A stretch of 64,000 nt of DNA from Halogeometricum pallidum JCM 14848 (GCF_000337095.1 NZ_AOIV01000011.1:170764-234763); one strand, 5' to 3'; counted from the first letter of the stretch, positions 16,536 to 26,255 are shown. Notes: generated by a model not told the origin, from the letters alone. Translations and numbers: made by a program.

Positions 16536-19088
16536 ATGAATGCCACAGACGTTCCTGCTGAATCGACGACTGTCATTATCGGTGCGGGCGCCGTCGGGTG
16601 CAGCGTCGCGTACCACCTGACGGAACTCGGTGCCGAAGACGTCACCGTCGTTGACCAGGGCCCGCTTCCCGTCACCGGCGGGTCGTCGGTTCACGCACCG
16701 GGGATCATGTTTCAGACGTCGCCATCGAAGATACAGACGAAGGCTGCCCACTACACCAGTCAATTTCTCTCGGACATCGGCACGTACGACGAGGTCGGTG
16801 GCATCGAGACCGCGCGCAGCGAGGAACGTATGGACTTCCTCAAACGCCGCTTCGAGTGGGCAACCTCCTACGGACTGCCCGAACCCGAACTCCTCTCACC
16901 GGAGGAGGTCGGTGAGCGTCTCCCGTTGGTGAACGAGGACGAAATTCTCGGAGGCTACTACTCTCCGACCGACGGCCGGGTTGACGGTATCGAGACGCTT
17001 CAATGGTACATCGAGAACACGCCGGCAAACTTCGTCGGCGACACGGAGGTGACAGACCTGGAAGTGACGAACGGCGAGATAACGTCGGTCGTCACCGATA
17101 AGGGGCGTATCGATTGCGATCGCTGCGTGATTGCGACGAACAACTGGGGGTACCAAACCGGCCAGCTCGCCGGGCTCGATCTCCCCATCGCGCCGGTCGA
17201 ACACCAGTACGTCGTCACCGAACCGATGGAAGAGCTCTCCGGTGCCGACTCGGCCGTCGGCGACAACACGGCCGGGCTCGACGTCCCCGGCGACCGCGCC
17301 ATACAGGAGTACATGAGCGAGGGACCCAACCGACCCGTGGGCCGCGATCAGGATCACTCGCTGTACTTCCGAACCCACGGCGACGCGCTCGGCATGGGAT
17401 CGTACAATCACGAGTCGCTGTCAGTCGATCCGGAGATGATGGGTCGAAACAGCGAGGACCGCCAAGCGTCGGTTCGCGGGTTCACGAAGGAGCACTGGGA
17501 GCGTCCGACCCACCCGAACCGGGACAAATCCGCGAAGCAGGCGTTCGACGAACTGCTCCCGGCCAGCGCGGACAAAGAGTACGCCGTCACCGAGAACGGA
17601 ATCTTCGTGTTCACGCCGGACGGGATGCCCGCCGTCGGCCCGACGGCGCAGGTGGACGGGCTCTGGACCGCCCTCGCCATCTGGTGGACCCACTCCGCCG
17701 GCTACGGTCGAATCGTCGCCGAGTGGATGGAGAACGGCGTCCCGCGGCTTCCGTCGGGACCGGTCGACACCGGCGGCATCCACGTCCGACGCTTCGAGCC
17801 CCACGCCGGCGAGAAGGACTTCTTCGTCGACCGCGGCGCGAAGCGCTACGAACAAGTGTACAGCATCGTCGAACCGCGCTGGCAGCCCGACGACCATCGC
17901 GGGCTGCGGACCAGTCCGTTCTACGAGCAGCAGCGAGACCTCGGCGCGGAGTTCGTCCAGAGCGGCGGCTGGGAGTCCGCGCAGTACTACGAGTCCAACG
18001 CCGACCTCGTCGACCAGTACGAGGACCGCATCCCCGAGCAGGACGGCTGGGGGGGAATCAACCGCTCGCCGATCGAGGGCGCCGAGCACATCCACACCCG
18101 CGAGCACGTGTCGATGTTCGACATGACCACCTTCAGCTCGATCATGGTCTCGGGCGAGGGGAGCGGCGAGTTCCTCCAGCGGGTGTGTAGCAACGACATG
18201 GATATCGAGGAAGGCAAAGTGCGCTACTCGCTCCTGCTGAACGAGGGCGGTGGCATCCTCGCCGACGTCACCGTCGTCCGCCTCGCTGAGGACGAGTACA
18301 TGGTGACGACCGGCGGCGGCAACTCCCCGCGAATCCACGGCTCGTGGCTGGAGGAGCACGCTCCAGAGACGGTTTCCGTCCACGTCGAGGAGGGCGCGAA
18401 GTCCACGATCGGCCTCTGGGGCCCGAAGTCCCGCCTCCTGCTCCAGCGCTGTACCGACGCCGACGTCACGAACGACGGCTTCCCGTATTTCAGCGCGAAG
18501 CAGATGTACGTCGGCGAGGTACCGGTGATCGCCCTGCGCGTTTCGTACGTCGGCGAACTCGGCTGGGAGCTGTGGACGCCCAGCGAGTACGGCCGGCGCC
18601 TCTGGGAGACGCTGTGGGAGGCAGGTCAGGACCTCGACGTGCGGCCGATGGGCGGCGGCGCCCTCGAGTCGATGCGCCTCGAGAAGGGGTTCCGCCTCTG
18701 GGGGACCGACATCGACACCGACTCCAACCCGTTCGAGGCCGGCCTCCCGTTCGCCGTCGACATGGAGACCGACTTCATCGGCAAGGAGGCCCTCGAAGCC
18801 GCGAAGGACGAGGGAATCGACTCACGCATCACTCCCGTCACGCTCGATGACTCGACCGACATCGCCCTGAGCGGACGACCGGTACTGAAGAACGGCGAGG
18901 CAATCGGCTACGTACAGGCCGGCGACTACGGATACACGATCGGCGAGTCGATTGCGTACACGTACGTTCCGAGCCAGTGGGCGGAGGCCGGAACGGACGT
19001 GCAGATTCGGTGCGAGGGCGAACTGTACGACGCAACCGTGCGCGAGGAACCGCTGTTCGACCCCGGCCGGGAGAAGATCATCCGGTAA
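16536..19088 (+). CDS. Dimethylglycine/sarcosine dehydrogenase-like FAD oxidoreductase with C-terminal aminomethyltransferase domain
   Basis: 850 residues, the size of DMGDH/SarDH. An N-terminal DAO-type FAD domain has GAGAVG (16-21) and TGGSSVHAPG, whose His53 aligns by eye with the histidine carrying covalent FAD in mitochondrial dimethylglycine dehydrogenase. From about residue 430 a GcvT-like folate domain follows (GLWGPKSRLLLQ, SYVGELGWELWTP, MRLEKGFRLWGTDIDTDSNP, FIGKEALEAA). The reaction removes N-methyl groups, passing formaldehyde to THF as methylene-THF and electrons to an ETF-type acceptor not seen here. Between BCCT import and GlyA it fits dimethylglycine to sarcosine to glycine. 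Exact substrate is inferred. Confidence 0.9.
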   Translation: MNATDVPAESTTVIIGAGAVGCSVAYHLTELGAEDVTVVDQGPLPVTGGSSVHAPGIMFQTSPSKIQTKAAHYTSQFLSDIGTYDEVGGIETARSEERMDFLKRRFEWATSYGLPEPELLSPEEVGERLPLVNEDEILGGYYSPTDGRVDGIETLQWYIENTPANFVGDTEVTDLEVTNGEITSVVTDKGRIDCDRCVIATNNWGYQTGQLAGLDLPIAPVEHQYVVTEPMEELSGADSAVGDNTAGLDVPGDRAIQEYMSEGPNRPVGRDQDHSLYFRTHGDALGMGSYNHESLSVDPEMMGRNSEDRQASVRGFTKEHWERPTHPNRDKSAKQAFDELLPASADKEYAVTENGIFVFTPDGMPAVGPTAQVDGLWTALAIWWTHSAGYGRIVAEWMENGVPRLPSGPVDTGGIHVRRFEPHAGEKDFFVDRGAKRYEQVYSIVEPRWQPDDHRGLRTSPFYEQQRDLGAEFVQSGGWESAQYYESNADLVDQYEDRIPEQDGWGGINRSPIEGAEHIHTREHVSMFDMTTFSSIMVSGEGSGEFLQRVCSNDMDIEEGKVRYSLLLNEGGGILADVTVVRLAEDEYMVTTGGGNSPRIHGSWLEEHAPETVSVHVEEGAKSTIGLWGPKSRLLLQRCTDADVTNDGFPYFSAKQMYVGEVPVIALRVSYVGELGWELWTPSEYGRRLWETLWEAGQDLDVRPMGGGALESMRLEKGFRLWGTDIDTDSNPFEAGLPFAVDMETDFIGKEALEAAKDEGIDSRITPVTLDDSTDIALSGRPVLKNGEAIGYVQAGDYGYTIGESIAYTYVPSQWAEAGTDVQIRCEGELYDATVREEPLFDPGREKIIR

Positions 19089-19186
19089 CTCAGGTTCCGG
19101 CCGTCACCCCGCCGACCCAGAACCACCCCTTCATTCACGAGCGATCCACACTTACGAACGATCCATCCCCACCTTACCTACTAATC

Positions 19187-20434
19187 ATGACCGACGACGA
19201 CACGGACGGGCTCCCCGTCCAATACGTAGATATCGAACGAGCCTCCGAACGCCTCGACGACGACACCGTCGTAAAGCACACGCCGGTCGAGCGGAGCACC
19301 TCGCTCGGCGAGTTCGTCGACGCGGAGGTGTATCTGAAGATGGAACACCTCCAGTGGACCGGCTCGTTCAAGACCCGAGGAGCGTACAACAAGATCAGTC
19401 AGGACGTCGACCGCGGCGTCGATAGCTTCATCGCGGCGAGTGCCGGCAACCACGCCCAGGGCGTCGCGTTGGCGGCGACCAAGTGCGGGGCGAAGTCGAC
19501 AGTGTATATGCCGGAGAACGCCCCACAGACGAAGGTTGACGCGACGCGCGGCTACGGCGCCACCGTCGAACTGGTCGGAAAGGACTTCCAAGATACCATG
19601 GAGCGGGCCCAAGCGGCCGTCGAGGGGACCGACGCAGAGTTCGTCCACGCCTACGACGACACGGACATCATCGCCGGCCAGGGGACGCTCGGCGCCGAGA
19701 TGTATCACGACTGCCCCGACGTCGATACCGTGATCGTCCCCATCGGCGGCGGCGGACTGATATCCGGCGTCTCCACGGCGATCAAACATCTCTCCCCGGA
19801 TACGCGCGTCGTCGGCGTGCAGGCGACCGGGGCCGAGACGGTCCACGAGAGCTTAGACAAGGGAATCCCGGTGACGCTCGATGAGGTCGACACCATCGCG
19901 GACGGCATCGCGACCGGCGGTATCTCGCGAACGACGCTCGATATCATCCAGCGCAACGTCGACGAGGTGGTCACCGTCTCGGACACCGAAATCGCCCGCG
20001 CCATCCTCATCCTCCTCGAACGGGCCAAACAGGTCGTTGAGGGAGCGGGCGCCGCGTCGGTCGCGGCGCTTCTGAGCGACAAACTGGACGTGACGGGCGA
20101 GACGGTGATGCCGTTGCTCTGCGGCGGGAACTTGGACATGACGCAGTTACAGACGGTGTTGGTCCACGCGCTCACGGAGCGCCGACAGCTCCTCCAGCTC
20201 AGGGTGCACATCGACGATCAGCCGGGGAAGATGGAGGAGATATCCGGCCACATCGCCACCCACGGGGCGAACATCCGCAACGTCCGCCACGACCGGTCCA
20301 TCCAGGATCTCGAAGTCGGCGAAGCGTACCTCGTGTTCGACGTCGAGACCAGCGGCGTAGAGCACGCGGCGTCGATCATCGACTCGCTCGAGGAGGCTGG
20401 CTACCCCGTCGCCGACGTGACGAAAGCCCGGTAA
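19187..20434 (+). CDS. Threonine/serine ammonia-lyase with C-terminal ACT domain
   Basis: 415 residues from ATG 19187; the in-frame extension to 18977 overlaps the upstream gene. PLP-lysine motif GSFKTRGAYNKI (Lys62), AASAGNHAQGVALAATKCG, the glycine-rich phosphate loop PIGGGGLISGV and a C-terminal ACT domain (LLQLRVHIDDQPGKMEEISG). It is the short single-ACT type seen in catabolic or dual threonine/serine deaminases. In this island serine from GlyA is the likely substrate, giving pyruvate and ammonia through 2-aminoacrylate, which RidA (23611-23991) deaminates. It lies 98 nt after the dehydrogenase, probably in one operon. Confidence 0.93.
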   Translation: MTDDDTDGLPVQYVDIERASERLDDDTVVKHTPVERSTSLGEFVDAEVYLKMEHLQWTGSFKTRGAYNKISQDVDRGVDSFIAASAGNHAQGVALAATKCGAKSTVYMPENAPQTKVDATRGYGATVELVGKDFQDTMERAQAAVEGTDAEFVHAYDDTDIIAGQGTLGAEMYHDCPDVDTVIVPIGGGGLISGVSTAIKHLSPDTRVVGVQATGAETVHESLDKGIPVTLDEVDTIADGIATGGISRTTLDIIQRNVDEVVTVSDTEIARAILILLERAKQVVEGAGAASVAALLSDKLDVTGETVMPLLCGGNLDMTQLQTVLVHALTERRQLLQLRVHIDDQPGKMEEISGHIATHGANIRNVRHDRSIQDLEVGEAYLVFDVETSGVEHAASIIDSLEEAGYPVADVTKAR

Positions 20435-20922
20435 GGAACCCCTCGGCGGGAGTCACACCACCGCGACCGGCGCGACATCGGATGCGAAACGGACGTGTGG
20501 TGCGAACAGCCAGCGGCGAGGTTTCGACTACGCCGGGGCGGACGAGACCGACGCGATCGTAACCGGGTCGGCTTACTCAGGGTCGGCTCGCGTTTCCGGG
20601 AAACGACAGACGAAGCGGTCCGCAGTGTGCGGCCGTACTCATCCTCTCACATCGAGTCTCAGAATATCATCCGACAACCGAATCGGGATCAGCGAGAAAT
20701 CGTCCTGCTCCGCCCGTCATCCACAACTAGACACTATTACAAACTGTACGTAAAGGTTTATCAGTCTCCGTTCGTTTCTTCAGTGTGAGGTTGTGTATCA
20801 TGCGACATCACGACCAGACGAGGCGCTGGACGACTCGACCGCTACAACTTGGAGGATAATGAACATGAGATCAAACGACAGACTGCACCGTGCTCGACCA
20901 GTAAACTACCGAGAGGAATCCC
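20435..20922. other. Intergenic region of about 0.5 kb before the BCCT gene
   Basis: No gene seen. The AT-rich stretch at 20725-20760 ending in GGTTTATC is a likely promoter, followed by the 19-nt motif at 20761-20779 and a leader of about 150 nt. AGAGGAA about 9 nt before the ATG at 20923 resembles a ribosome binding site, unusual beside the mostly leaderless genes. Confidence 0.5.
20761..20779 (+). repeat. 19-nt motif identical to 4205-4223
   Basis: TCAGTCTCCGTTCGTTTCT directly follows TTTA within TTTATCAG. The other copy lies 250 nt before the Bat-type regulator. In both places it sits where a transcript would begin, suggesting a shared 5' leader or regulator site for the regulator-proximal region and the transporter. 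Confidence 0.5.
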
Positions 20923-22716
20923 ATGCCAGACGATGACCAAGCGACGGGGGAGCTGTCCGAGGGGTTACAAGTAGAGCTGTTCCACCCGGACTCCGACCGA
21001 GCCCCCGGCGACACTAACATCGAAAAGTTCGGCTTCGACGTTCATCCGGTCGTATTCCCGGTTTCGCTGGTGGTCATCGCCGCGTTCGTCGCAGCGACCA
21101 TTCTCCTTGGCGACCAGGCGTCCGAGGTCTACGGCGCGGTGTTCACATTTATCAACACGAACTTCGGCTGGTTCTACATCTTAGCGGTAAACCTGTTCAT
21201 CGTCACCATCCTCTACTTCGCCTTCAGTAAGTACGGCACCATCCGCATCGGTGGCGTCAAGGCGGAGAAGGAGTTCAGCGACTTTGCGTGGATGGCGATG
21301 CTGTTCAGCGCCGGGATGGGAATCGGCTTGATGTTCTTCAGCGTCGCCGAACCGATGTGGCACTTCGGCAGCGGAGCCTCCGAGTTCATGGTCGTCCCAC
21401 CCGCGTTCACGGCGGACGGCGGGACGTCCGGGGCTGCCACCGCCGCGATGGCTCAGACGTTCTTCCACTGGGGGTTCCACCCCTGGGCCATCTACGGCCT
21501 AGTCGGACTCGGACTCGCCTTCTTCTCGTTCAACCGCGGCCTGCCGCTGACGTTCCGGTCGATCTTCTGGCCGCTGCTCGGGGACCGAATCTACGGGTGG
21601 CCGGGTCACATGATCGACCTGGTGACCGTGTTCGCGACGCTGTTCGGCCTCTCGACCTCGCTCGGCCTGGGGGTCGCACAGATCAACACGGGGCTCTCGT
21701 ACGTCGGCGGCGACATCCTCGGCCTCGTGAGCATTCCGACCGGGACGATCCCGCAGGTGATACTCATCGCCGCGATCACCGCGATCGCGACGGCCTCCGT
21801 CGCGGCCGGCCTCGAGAACGGCGTCAAGCGGCTGAGCACGGCGAACCTCTACCTGATGCTCACCATGCTCGTGTTCCTCTTCGTCATCGGGCCGACGCTG
21901 TACATCCTCGGGACGCTCTCGGGCGGACTCGGCGCCTTCCTCGGCAACCTCTTCCAACTGAGCTTCTTCACCGGCATCGTCGGCGGAGGTGCGGAGCTCG
22001 GCGGGTACACCGTCCAGGGGTGGATGGGGAGCTGGACCGTCTTCTACTGGGGCTGGTGGATCGCGTGGTCGCCGTTCGTCGGCATGTTCATCGCGCGGAT
22101 TTCGAAGGGCCGCACCGTCCGGGAGTTCGTCCTGGGCGTGCTGTTCCTGCCCGCGCTGTTCTCGTTCGTCTGGCTCGCCACCTTCGGCGGCTCGGCCCTG
22201 TGGGTCGAACTCACGGGCGGCGGCGGCATCGCGACCGCCGTCGCCGAGCAGGGTCAGACCATCGCGATGTTCGCCATGCTGAACCAGTTCCCGCTGGGCG
22301 CCCTCTCCGGGCTCCTGGCGACGTTGCTCGTCGTCACGTTCTTCGTCACGTCCTCCGACTCGGGGTCGCTGGTTGTCGACCACCTGACCTCCGGCGGGAA
22401 GCACGACGTGCCGAAGGTTCAGCGTATCTTCTGGGCCGTCACCGAGGGCGCCGTCGCGGCCACCCTGCTCATCGGAGGAGGCCTGGGCGCACTGCAGACC
22501 GCCGTCATCACGACGGGGCTCCCGTTCGCGGTCATCCTCGTCCTAATGTGTTACACGGTGTACCTCGGGCTCGACAACGAGTACGAGATACTCCGTTCCG
22601 AACAGTTCGCCGACCGAATCGACCATCTGACCGCCGAAGGGGACGTGGACGTCGTCACCAACGATAGCGAACTCGTTACCGAGGTGAGAAGTTCCGACGC
22701 GGAAGGAAGCGACTGA
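20923..22716 (+). CDS. BCCT-family transporter (glycine betaine/choline/carnitine/DMSP type)
   Basis: 597 residues with the twelve-helix BCCT layout. The MGIGLMFFSVAEPMWHFG segment carries the glycine-rich GMGIG substrate/sodium motif. Helix-8 tryptophan-box sequence is FYWGWWIAWSPFVGMFIARI, then SKGRTVREFVLGVL. Sodium-binding ser/thr residues in FFVTSSDSGSLVVDHL are kept. BCCT proteins import betaine-like solutes with sodium or protons, for osmoprotection or as carbon source. The surrounding demethylases argue that here the solute can be catabolised. Confidence 0.95.
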   Translation: MPDDDQATGELSEGLQVELFHPDSDRAPGDTNIEKFGFDVHPVVFPVSLVVIAAFVAATILLGDQASEVYGAVFTFINTNFGWFYILAVNLFIVTILYFAFSKYGTIRIGGVKAEKEFSDFAWMAMLFSAGMGIGLMFFSVAEPMWHFGSGASEFMVVPPAFTADGGTSGAATAAMAQTFFHWGFHPWAIYGLVGLGLAFFSFNRGLPLTFRSIFWPLLGDRIYGWPGHMIDLVTVFATLFGLSTSLGLGVAQINTGLSYVGGDILGLVSIPTGTIPQVILIAAITAIATASVAAGLENGVKRLSTANLYLMLTMLVFLFVIGPTLYILGTLSGGLGAFLGNLFQLSFFTGIVGGGAELGGYTVQGWMGSWTVFYWGWWIAWSPFVGMFIARISKGRTVREFVLGVLFLPALFSFVWLATFGGSALWVELTGGGGIATAVAEQGQTIAMFAMLNQFPLGALSGLLATLLVVTFFVTSSDSGSLVVDHLTSGGKHDVPKVQRIFWAVTEGAVAATLLIGGGLGALQTAVITTGLPFAVILVLMCYTVYLGLDNEYEILRSEQFADRIDHLTAEGDVDVVTNDSELVTEVRSSDAEGSD

Positions 22717-22821
22717 CTCGACGCCGCCCGTCCCCGTCCTCGTCCTCAGCACCAATTCGGACTGACGCCGCCACGTTCCGGTTTTTGTGGTCTGTCCGGC
22801 CCGGAATGCATCGAGAGTTGT

Positions 22822-23556
22822 TCAGAACACGTCGGGAGTCCAGCCGCTGTCTCGAACCGACTCGCGGAATCGCTCGTGGTCCGTCGACGATAGCTCGCCG
22901 ACAGACTCGTGCGTCGTCGTCGCAGTCGCTGTCTCGACGCCCCGCATCGCCTCGCACATGTGCGTTGCAGTAATCTCGACGACGACCCCCTCGGCTTCGA
23001 GTTCGTCGGCCAGACCCGTCGCAACACCGCTCGTCAACGCTTCCTGTGTGGTGAGCCGCCGCGACCGCCACCGGACGTAACGGACGAGCTTCGAGAGTCC
23101 GACCATCGACTCCCCGGGTTTGTACGCGACGTGTGCGGCCCCGTAGAAGGGGAGCAAGTGGTGCTCGCACATGCTGTACACCGGGATTCCCGTCTTGATG
23201 ACGAGTCCGTCGGTCTCCGACTCGAAGGTTCGCATGGTCGGCTTCGCCGCCTCGCGCCGGCCCTCGGTGAGCGTCTCGAACATCGCCGGCACGCGGCGCG
23301 TCCACGTGTCGGAGACGCCGCGCGCGTCGGGGTCGCGGCCGACCGCCTCGAGCAGCAGTCGCGCGCCCTCGCGCGCCTTCTCGTGGTCGAACTCCTCCGC
23401 TTCGGTCGAACCGGTCGATCCGGTCACCTCGGCCGCCCCGGTGGCCTCGGTTGTCGGAGTCGCCTCCTCTGACTCGGTCACGCCGGTCGGGACCGTCGGT
23501 GACGTACCGTTTCCGGCGTCGTAGCCGCTGTCGCGCTGCTTATCGTGCGAATCCAT
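22822..23556 (-). CDS. folE: GTP cyclohydrolase I (FolE type)
   Basis: 244 residues. An acidic 60-residue N-terminal region rich in TEATGAAEVTG repeats-like sequence precedes the catalytic domain: RVPAMFETLTEGRREAAKP, the zinc/active-site motif SMCEHHLLPFYGAAHVAY, SKLVRYVRWRSRRLTTQEAL and THMCEAMRGVET. All zinc ligands (Cys, His, Cys) are present. It converts GTP to dihydroneopterin triphosphate, the entry to folate and to 7-deazaguanine tRNA bases. Placement in the folate island favours folate, but a role in archaeosine synthesis cannot be excluded. It is convergent with the BCCT gene. Confidence 0.95.
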   Translation of the reverse strand: MDSHDKQRDSGYDAGNGTSPTVPTGVTESEEATPTTEATGAAEVTGSTGSTEAEEFDHEKAREGARLLLEAVGRDPDARGVSDTWTRRVPAMFETLTEGRREAAKPTMRTFESETDGLVIKTGIPVYSMCEHHLLPFYGAAHVAYKPGESMVGLSKLVRYVRWRSRRLTTQEALTSGVATGLADELEAEGVVVEITATHMCEAMRGVETATATTTHESVGELSSTDHERFRESVRDSGWTPDVF

Positions 23557-23610
23557 TACTCCGTATTAGGTTGTCTGCGTGCAAAAAAGTACGGTCCGAA
23601 AGGGGTCGCC

Positions 23611-23991
23611 CTACTCGGTCGTCGCGATAGCCTCGATTTCGACCGCCGCACCTTTCGGTACGGCACCGGCCTCGACGGCGCTGCGCGCCGGCGGGTCCTC
23701 GTCAAAGTACTCGCTGTAGGCCTCGTTGAACGCGTCGAAGTCGTCGATATCGTCGAGGAACACCGTCGTCTTGAGTACGTCGTTCAGCGAAAGTCCCTCG
23801 GACTCGAGGATGGCCGCGACGTTGTCGAGACACTGCTCGGTCTGTCGGCCCACGGACTCCTCGTCGAGCAGTTCTCCGTCCGTCGTCAGCGGAAGCTGAC
23901 CGGCCGTGATGAGTATGTCGCCGTTCGTCGTCGCCTGACTGTACGCTCCGACCGCCGCCGGTGCGTCGTCGGTGCTGATGGTTCGCTTCAC
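23611..23991 (-). CDS. ridA: RidA-family 2-iminobutanoate/2-iminopropanoate deaminase
   Basis: 126 residues from a GTG start at 23991 (MKRTISTDDAPAAVGAYSQA), the normal RidA length. Diagnostic segments are AVGAYSQATTNGDILITAGQ, LDNVAAILESEGLSLNDVLK, TTVFLDDIDDFDAFNEAYSE and PPARSAVEAGAVPKGAAVEI, with the catalytic arginine in PARS. RidA hydrolyses reactive enamine/imine products of PLP deaminases. The ammonia-lyase at 19187 makes exactly such a product, so both probably serve one flux. Confidence 0.95.
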   Translation of the reverse strand: MKRTISTDDAPAAVGAYSQATTNGDILITAGQLPLTTDGELLDEESVGRQTEQCLDNVAAILESEGLSLNDVLKTTVFLDDIDDFDAFNEAYSEYFDEDPPARSAVEAGAVPKGAAVEIEAIATTE

Positions 23992-24166
23992 GTGAGACCG
24001 TACCGACCGGGATCGCCTTAAATCCCGGCCGCGGGGCCGACGGTCGCCACATCGTGACAGCTTCCGTATCGGTCGTGGATCCGCCAGCGACGACCGGATC
24101 CGTAGGAGGGAGAGCGAGTGACGGAGGGCGACGGAGGGCGCCGACGGCGAGTCGAGAGGAACCGCC

Positions 24167-24739
24167 TCAGGCGCTCGCAATCGACGAGCAGAAGTTCTCG
24201 ACGATGCGCTTGCCCGCGTCGGTGAGGATGCTCTCGGGGTGGAACTGGACGCCGAGATGCGGCCGGTCGACGTGGCGCACGCCCATCACGACGCCCTGTT
24301 CGTCGTTCGTGTACGCCGTCTTGACGAGGTCGGCGGGTAGGTCGCCGTCCTCGACTGCCAGCGAGTGGTAGCGCCCCACCTCGAACGGGTCGTCGACGCC
24401 GTCGTACAGCGCCGACCCGTCGTGGCGGATCTCGGAGGGTTTTCCGTGGACGACCTCGGGGGCGTGGACGACCGACGCCCCGTTGGCGGCACACAGTGCC
24501 TGGTGGCCGAGACAGACCCCCAGCGTGGGGTACTCGAGGTCGCGGAACACGGGGACGGAGACGCCGGCGTCGGCGGGGGTCCCCGGGCCGGGCGAGACGA
24601 CGATCCCGTCGGGGTCGAGGTCCGAGATCCCGGCGGCGTCGATCGCGTCGTTGCGCCTGACGACGACGTCGTCGAACTCGCCGACGTACTGGACGAGGTT
24701 GTACGCGAACGAGTCGTAGTTGTCGACGATGAGTATCAT
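24167..24739 (-). CDS. pabA: Aminodeoxychorismate (or anthranilate) synthase glutamine amidotransferase subunit
   Basis: 190 residues of class-I glutamine amidotransferase: ILIVDNYDSFAYNLVQYVGE, VSPGPGTPADAG, the nucleophile elbow GVCLGHQAL and HPESILT with the catalytic His-Glu. It supplies ammonia to its synthase partner. It follows the pabB-like gene with one base between stop and start, so the subunits are translated together. Sequence alone cannot separate PabA from TrpG; the folate context favours pABA. Confidence 0.92.
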   Translation of the reverse strand: MILIVDNYDSFAYNLVQYVGEFDDVVVRRNDAIDAAGISDLDPDGIVVSPGPGTPADAGVSVPVFRDLEYPTLGVCLGHQALCAANGASVVHAPEVVHGKPSEIRHDGSALYDGVDDPFEVGRYHSLAVEDGDLPADLVKTAYTNDEQGVVMGVRHVDRPHLGVQFHPESILTDAGKRIVENFCSSIASA

Positions 24740-24740
24740 C

Positions 24741-26255
24741 TCACCGGACCTCCTCCAGTGTGTCCGCGGCGGACTCGACGGCGAACGACCCCTGCTCGCC
24801 GAGTGCCTCGTCGACGGCGTCGACGAGCGCTTGGGCCTTGTCCAGCGTCTCTTCGTACTCCGCGGCCGGGTCGGAGTCGTGGACGACGCCGGCGCCGACG
24901 CGCAGGCGGTACTCGCCGCCGTGGCGGACGAGCGTCCGGATCGTGATGTTCAGCGTCGCCCGGTCGTCGAAGCCGAACACGCCGATGCTCCCCGTGTAGG
25001 GACCCCGGCGGGTTTCCTCCACCTCGTCGATGATCCCCATCGTCCGGGGCTTGGGCGCGCCGGTGATCGTCCCGCCCGGGAACACGGCCGCGACGGCGTC
25101 GGCGACGCTCACGCCCTCGCGGCGACGGCCCTCCACGAGCGAGACGAGGTGCATCACCTTCGAGTAGCGGTCGACCCGGCGGTACTCGGTGACGTCAACG
25201 CTGCCGTACTCGCTGACCTTCCCGAGGTCGTTGCGCTCGAGGTCGACCAACATCGCGTGCTCGGCGCGTTCCTTGTCGTCGCTCGTGAGGTCGCGCTCCA
25301 GTTCGGCGTCGGCCTCGGGGGTGTCGGCGCGCGGTCGCGTGCCCGCGATGGGCTCCGTCAACAGACGATCGCCCTCGACGTCTAACAGCAGTTCGGGGCT
25401 GGCGCTGACGAGATCGACCCCCGGGAACTCGAGCAGCCCGGAGTACGGCGCCGGGTTCACGCGTCGCACAGCGTCGTACGTCTCGACGGGGTGGACGGCG
25501 GCGGGGGCGACCAGTCGGTGCGAGACGTTCGCCTGAAAGGTGTCGCCGTCGCGGATATACTCCTTCACCCGGCGCACCCGGTCGGCGAACGCCGACTCGC
25601 CGCACTCGCTCTCGAACGTCGCCTGTCGGTTCGCGACCGGCGGGGAGCCGACGGCCGGGTCCCCGTGGAGCGCGGATTCGGCCAACTCGGTCGCCATTTC
25701 CACGCCGGCCTCGTAGGCTGCCGCGGGCGACTCGTGCTCGTCGACGACGGGACAGGCGGTCACTCGGAGTCGCACGTCGCCCTCGGTCGGCGCCTCCCAG
25801 GCGGCGACGCGGTCGAACACGCCGAGTTGGAGCCGCGGGAGCCCGTCCGGGGCCGTCGTCGCCGGCAGGTCCTCCAATTCCCGGGCGACATCGTAGGAGA
25901 GCCAGCCAAACGCGCCGCAGGGGTACGGAACCTCGCAGTCCCCGCGGACGAGTTCCTCGCGGTCGAGCAGCGAGTCGATCGCGCCGACGGTCGGACTCTC
26001 CCCGTCCGGCGAGGCCGCGTCGGCGGCCACTTGTAGGCGCTCGACCGGGTCGACCGCGAAGTATCCCCAGCCGGACTGCCCGCCGGTCGTCTCGAGGAAC
26101 GTTCCACCCGTATTGCCGTCGCGGGCTCGGCGGTAGGCCTCGAAGGGGTCCGAGACGGTGACTCTCACCTCGACCGGGACCCGGGCCCCGGGCGGAGCCG
26201 AGGCTGCGGTCCCGACGAACGATGCGCACTCCGTGACGACTGATGGCTGGCTCAT
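24741..26255 (-). CDS. pabB: Aminodeoxychorismate synthase component I-like (PabB/TrpE family)
   Basis: 504 residues from ATG 26255 ([17 protein letters not shown]); a long upstream in-frame extension is antisense to folD and rejected. The chorismate-binding C-terminus has [52 protein letters not shown]-like sequence, [13 protein letters not shown] and GSIGVFGFD. The PIAGT loop has alanine where many PabB enzymes have the lysine of PIKGT, as in anthranilate synthases. The folate island argues for pABA synthesis, but anthranilate synthase is the alternative. No aminodeoxychorismate lyase (PabC) gene is adjacent. Confidence 0.88.
   Translation of the reverse strand: MSQPSVVTECASFVGTAASAPPGARVPVEVRVTVSDPFEAYRRARDGNTGGTFLETTGGQSGWGYFAVDPVERLQVAADAASPDGESPTVGAIDSLLDREELVRGDCEVPYPCGAFGWLSYDVARELEDLPATTAPDGLPRLQLGVFDRVAAWEAPTEGDVRLRVTACPVVDEHESPAAAYEAGVEMATELAESALHGDPAVGSPPVANRQATFESECGESAFADRVRRVKEYIRDGDTFQANVSHRLVAPAAVHPVETYDAVRRVNPAPYSGLLEFPGVDLVSASPELLLDVEGDRLLTEPIAGTRPRADTPEADAELERDLTSDDKERAEHAMLVDLERNDLGKVSEYGSVDVTEYRRVDRYSKVMHLVSLVEGRRREGVSVADAVAAVFPGGTITGAPKPRTMGIIDEVEETRRGPYTGSIGVFGFDDRATLNITIRTLVRHGGEYRLRVGAGVVHDSDPAAEYEETLDKAQALVDAVDEALGEQGSFAVESAADTLEEVR

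Noticed and set aside
21288-22667. 459-codon frame overlapping the BCCT gene, and a 301-codon frame opposite it
   Set aside because: Both are extremely Arg/Glu-rich out-of-frame shadows of the transporter gene.
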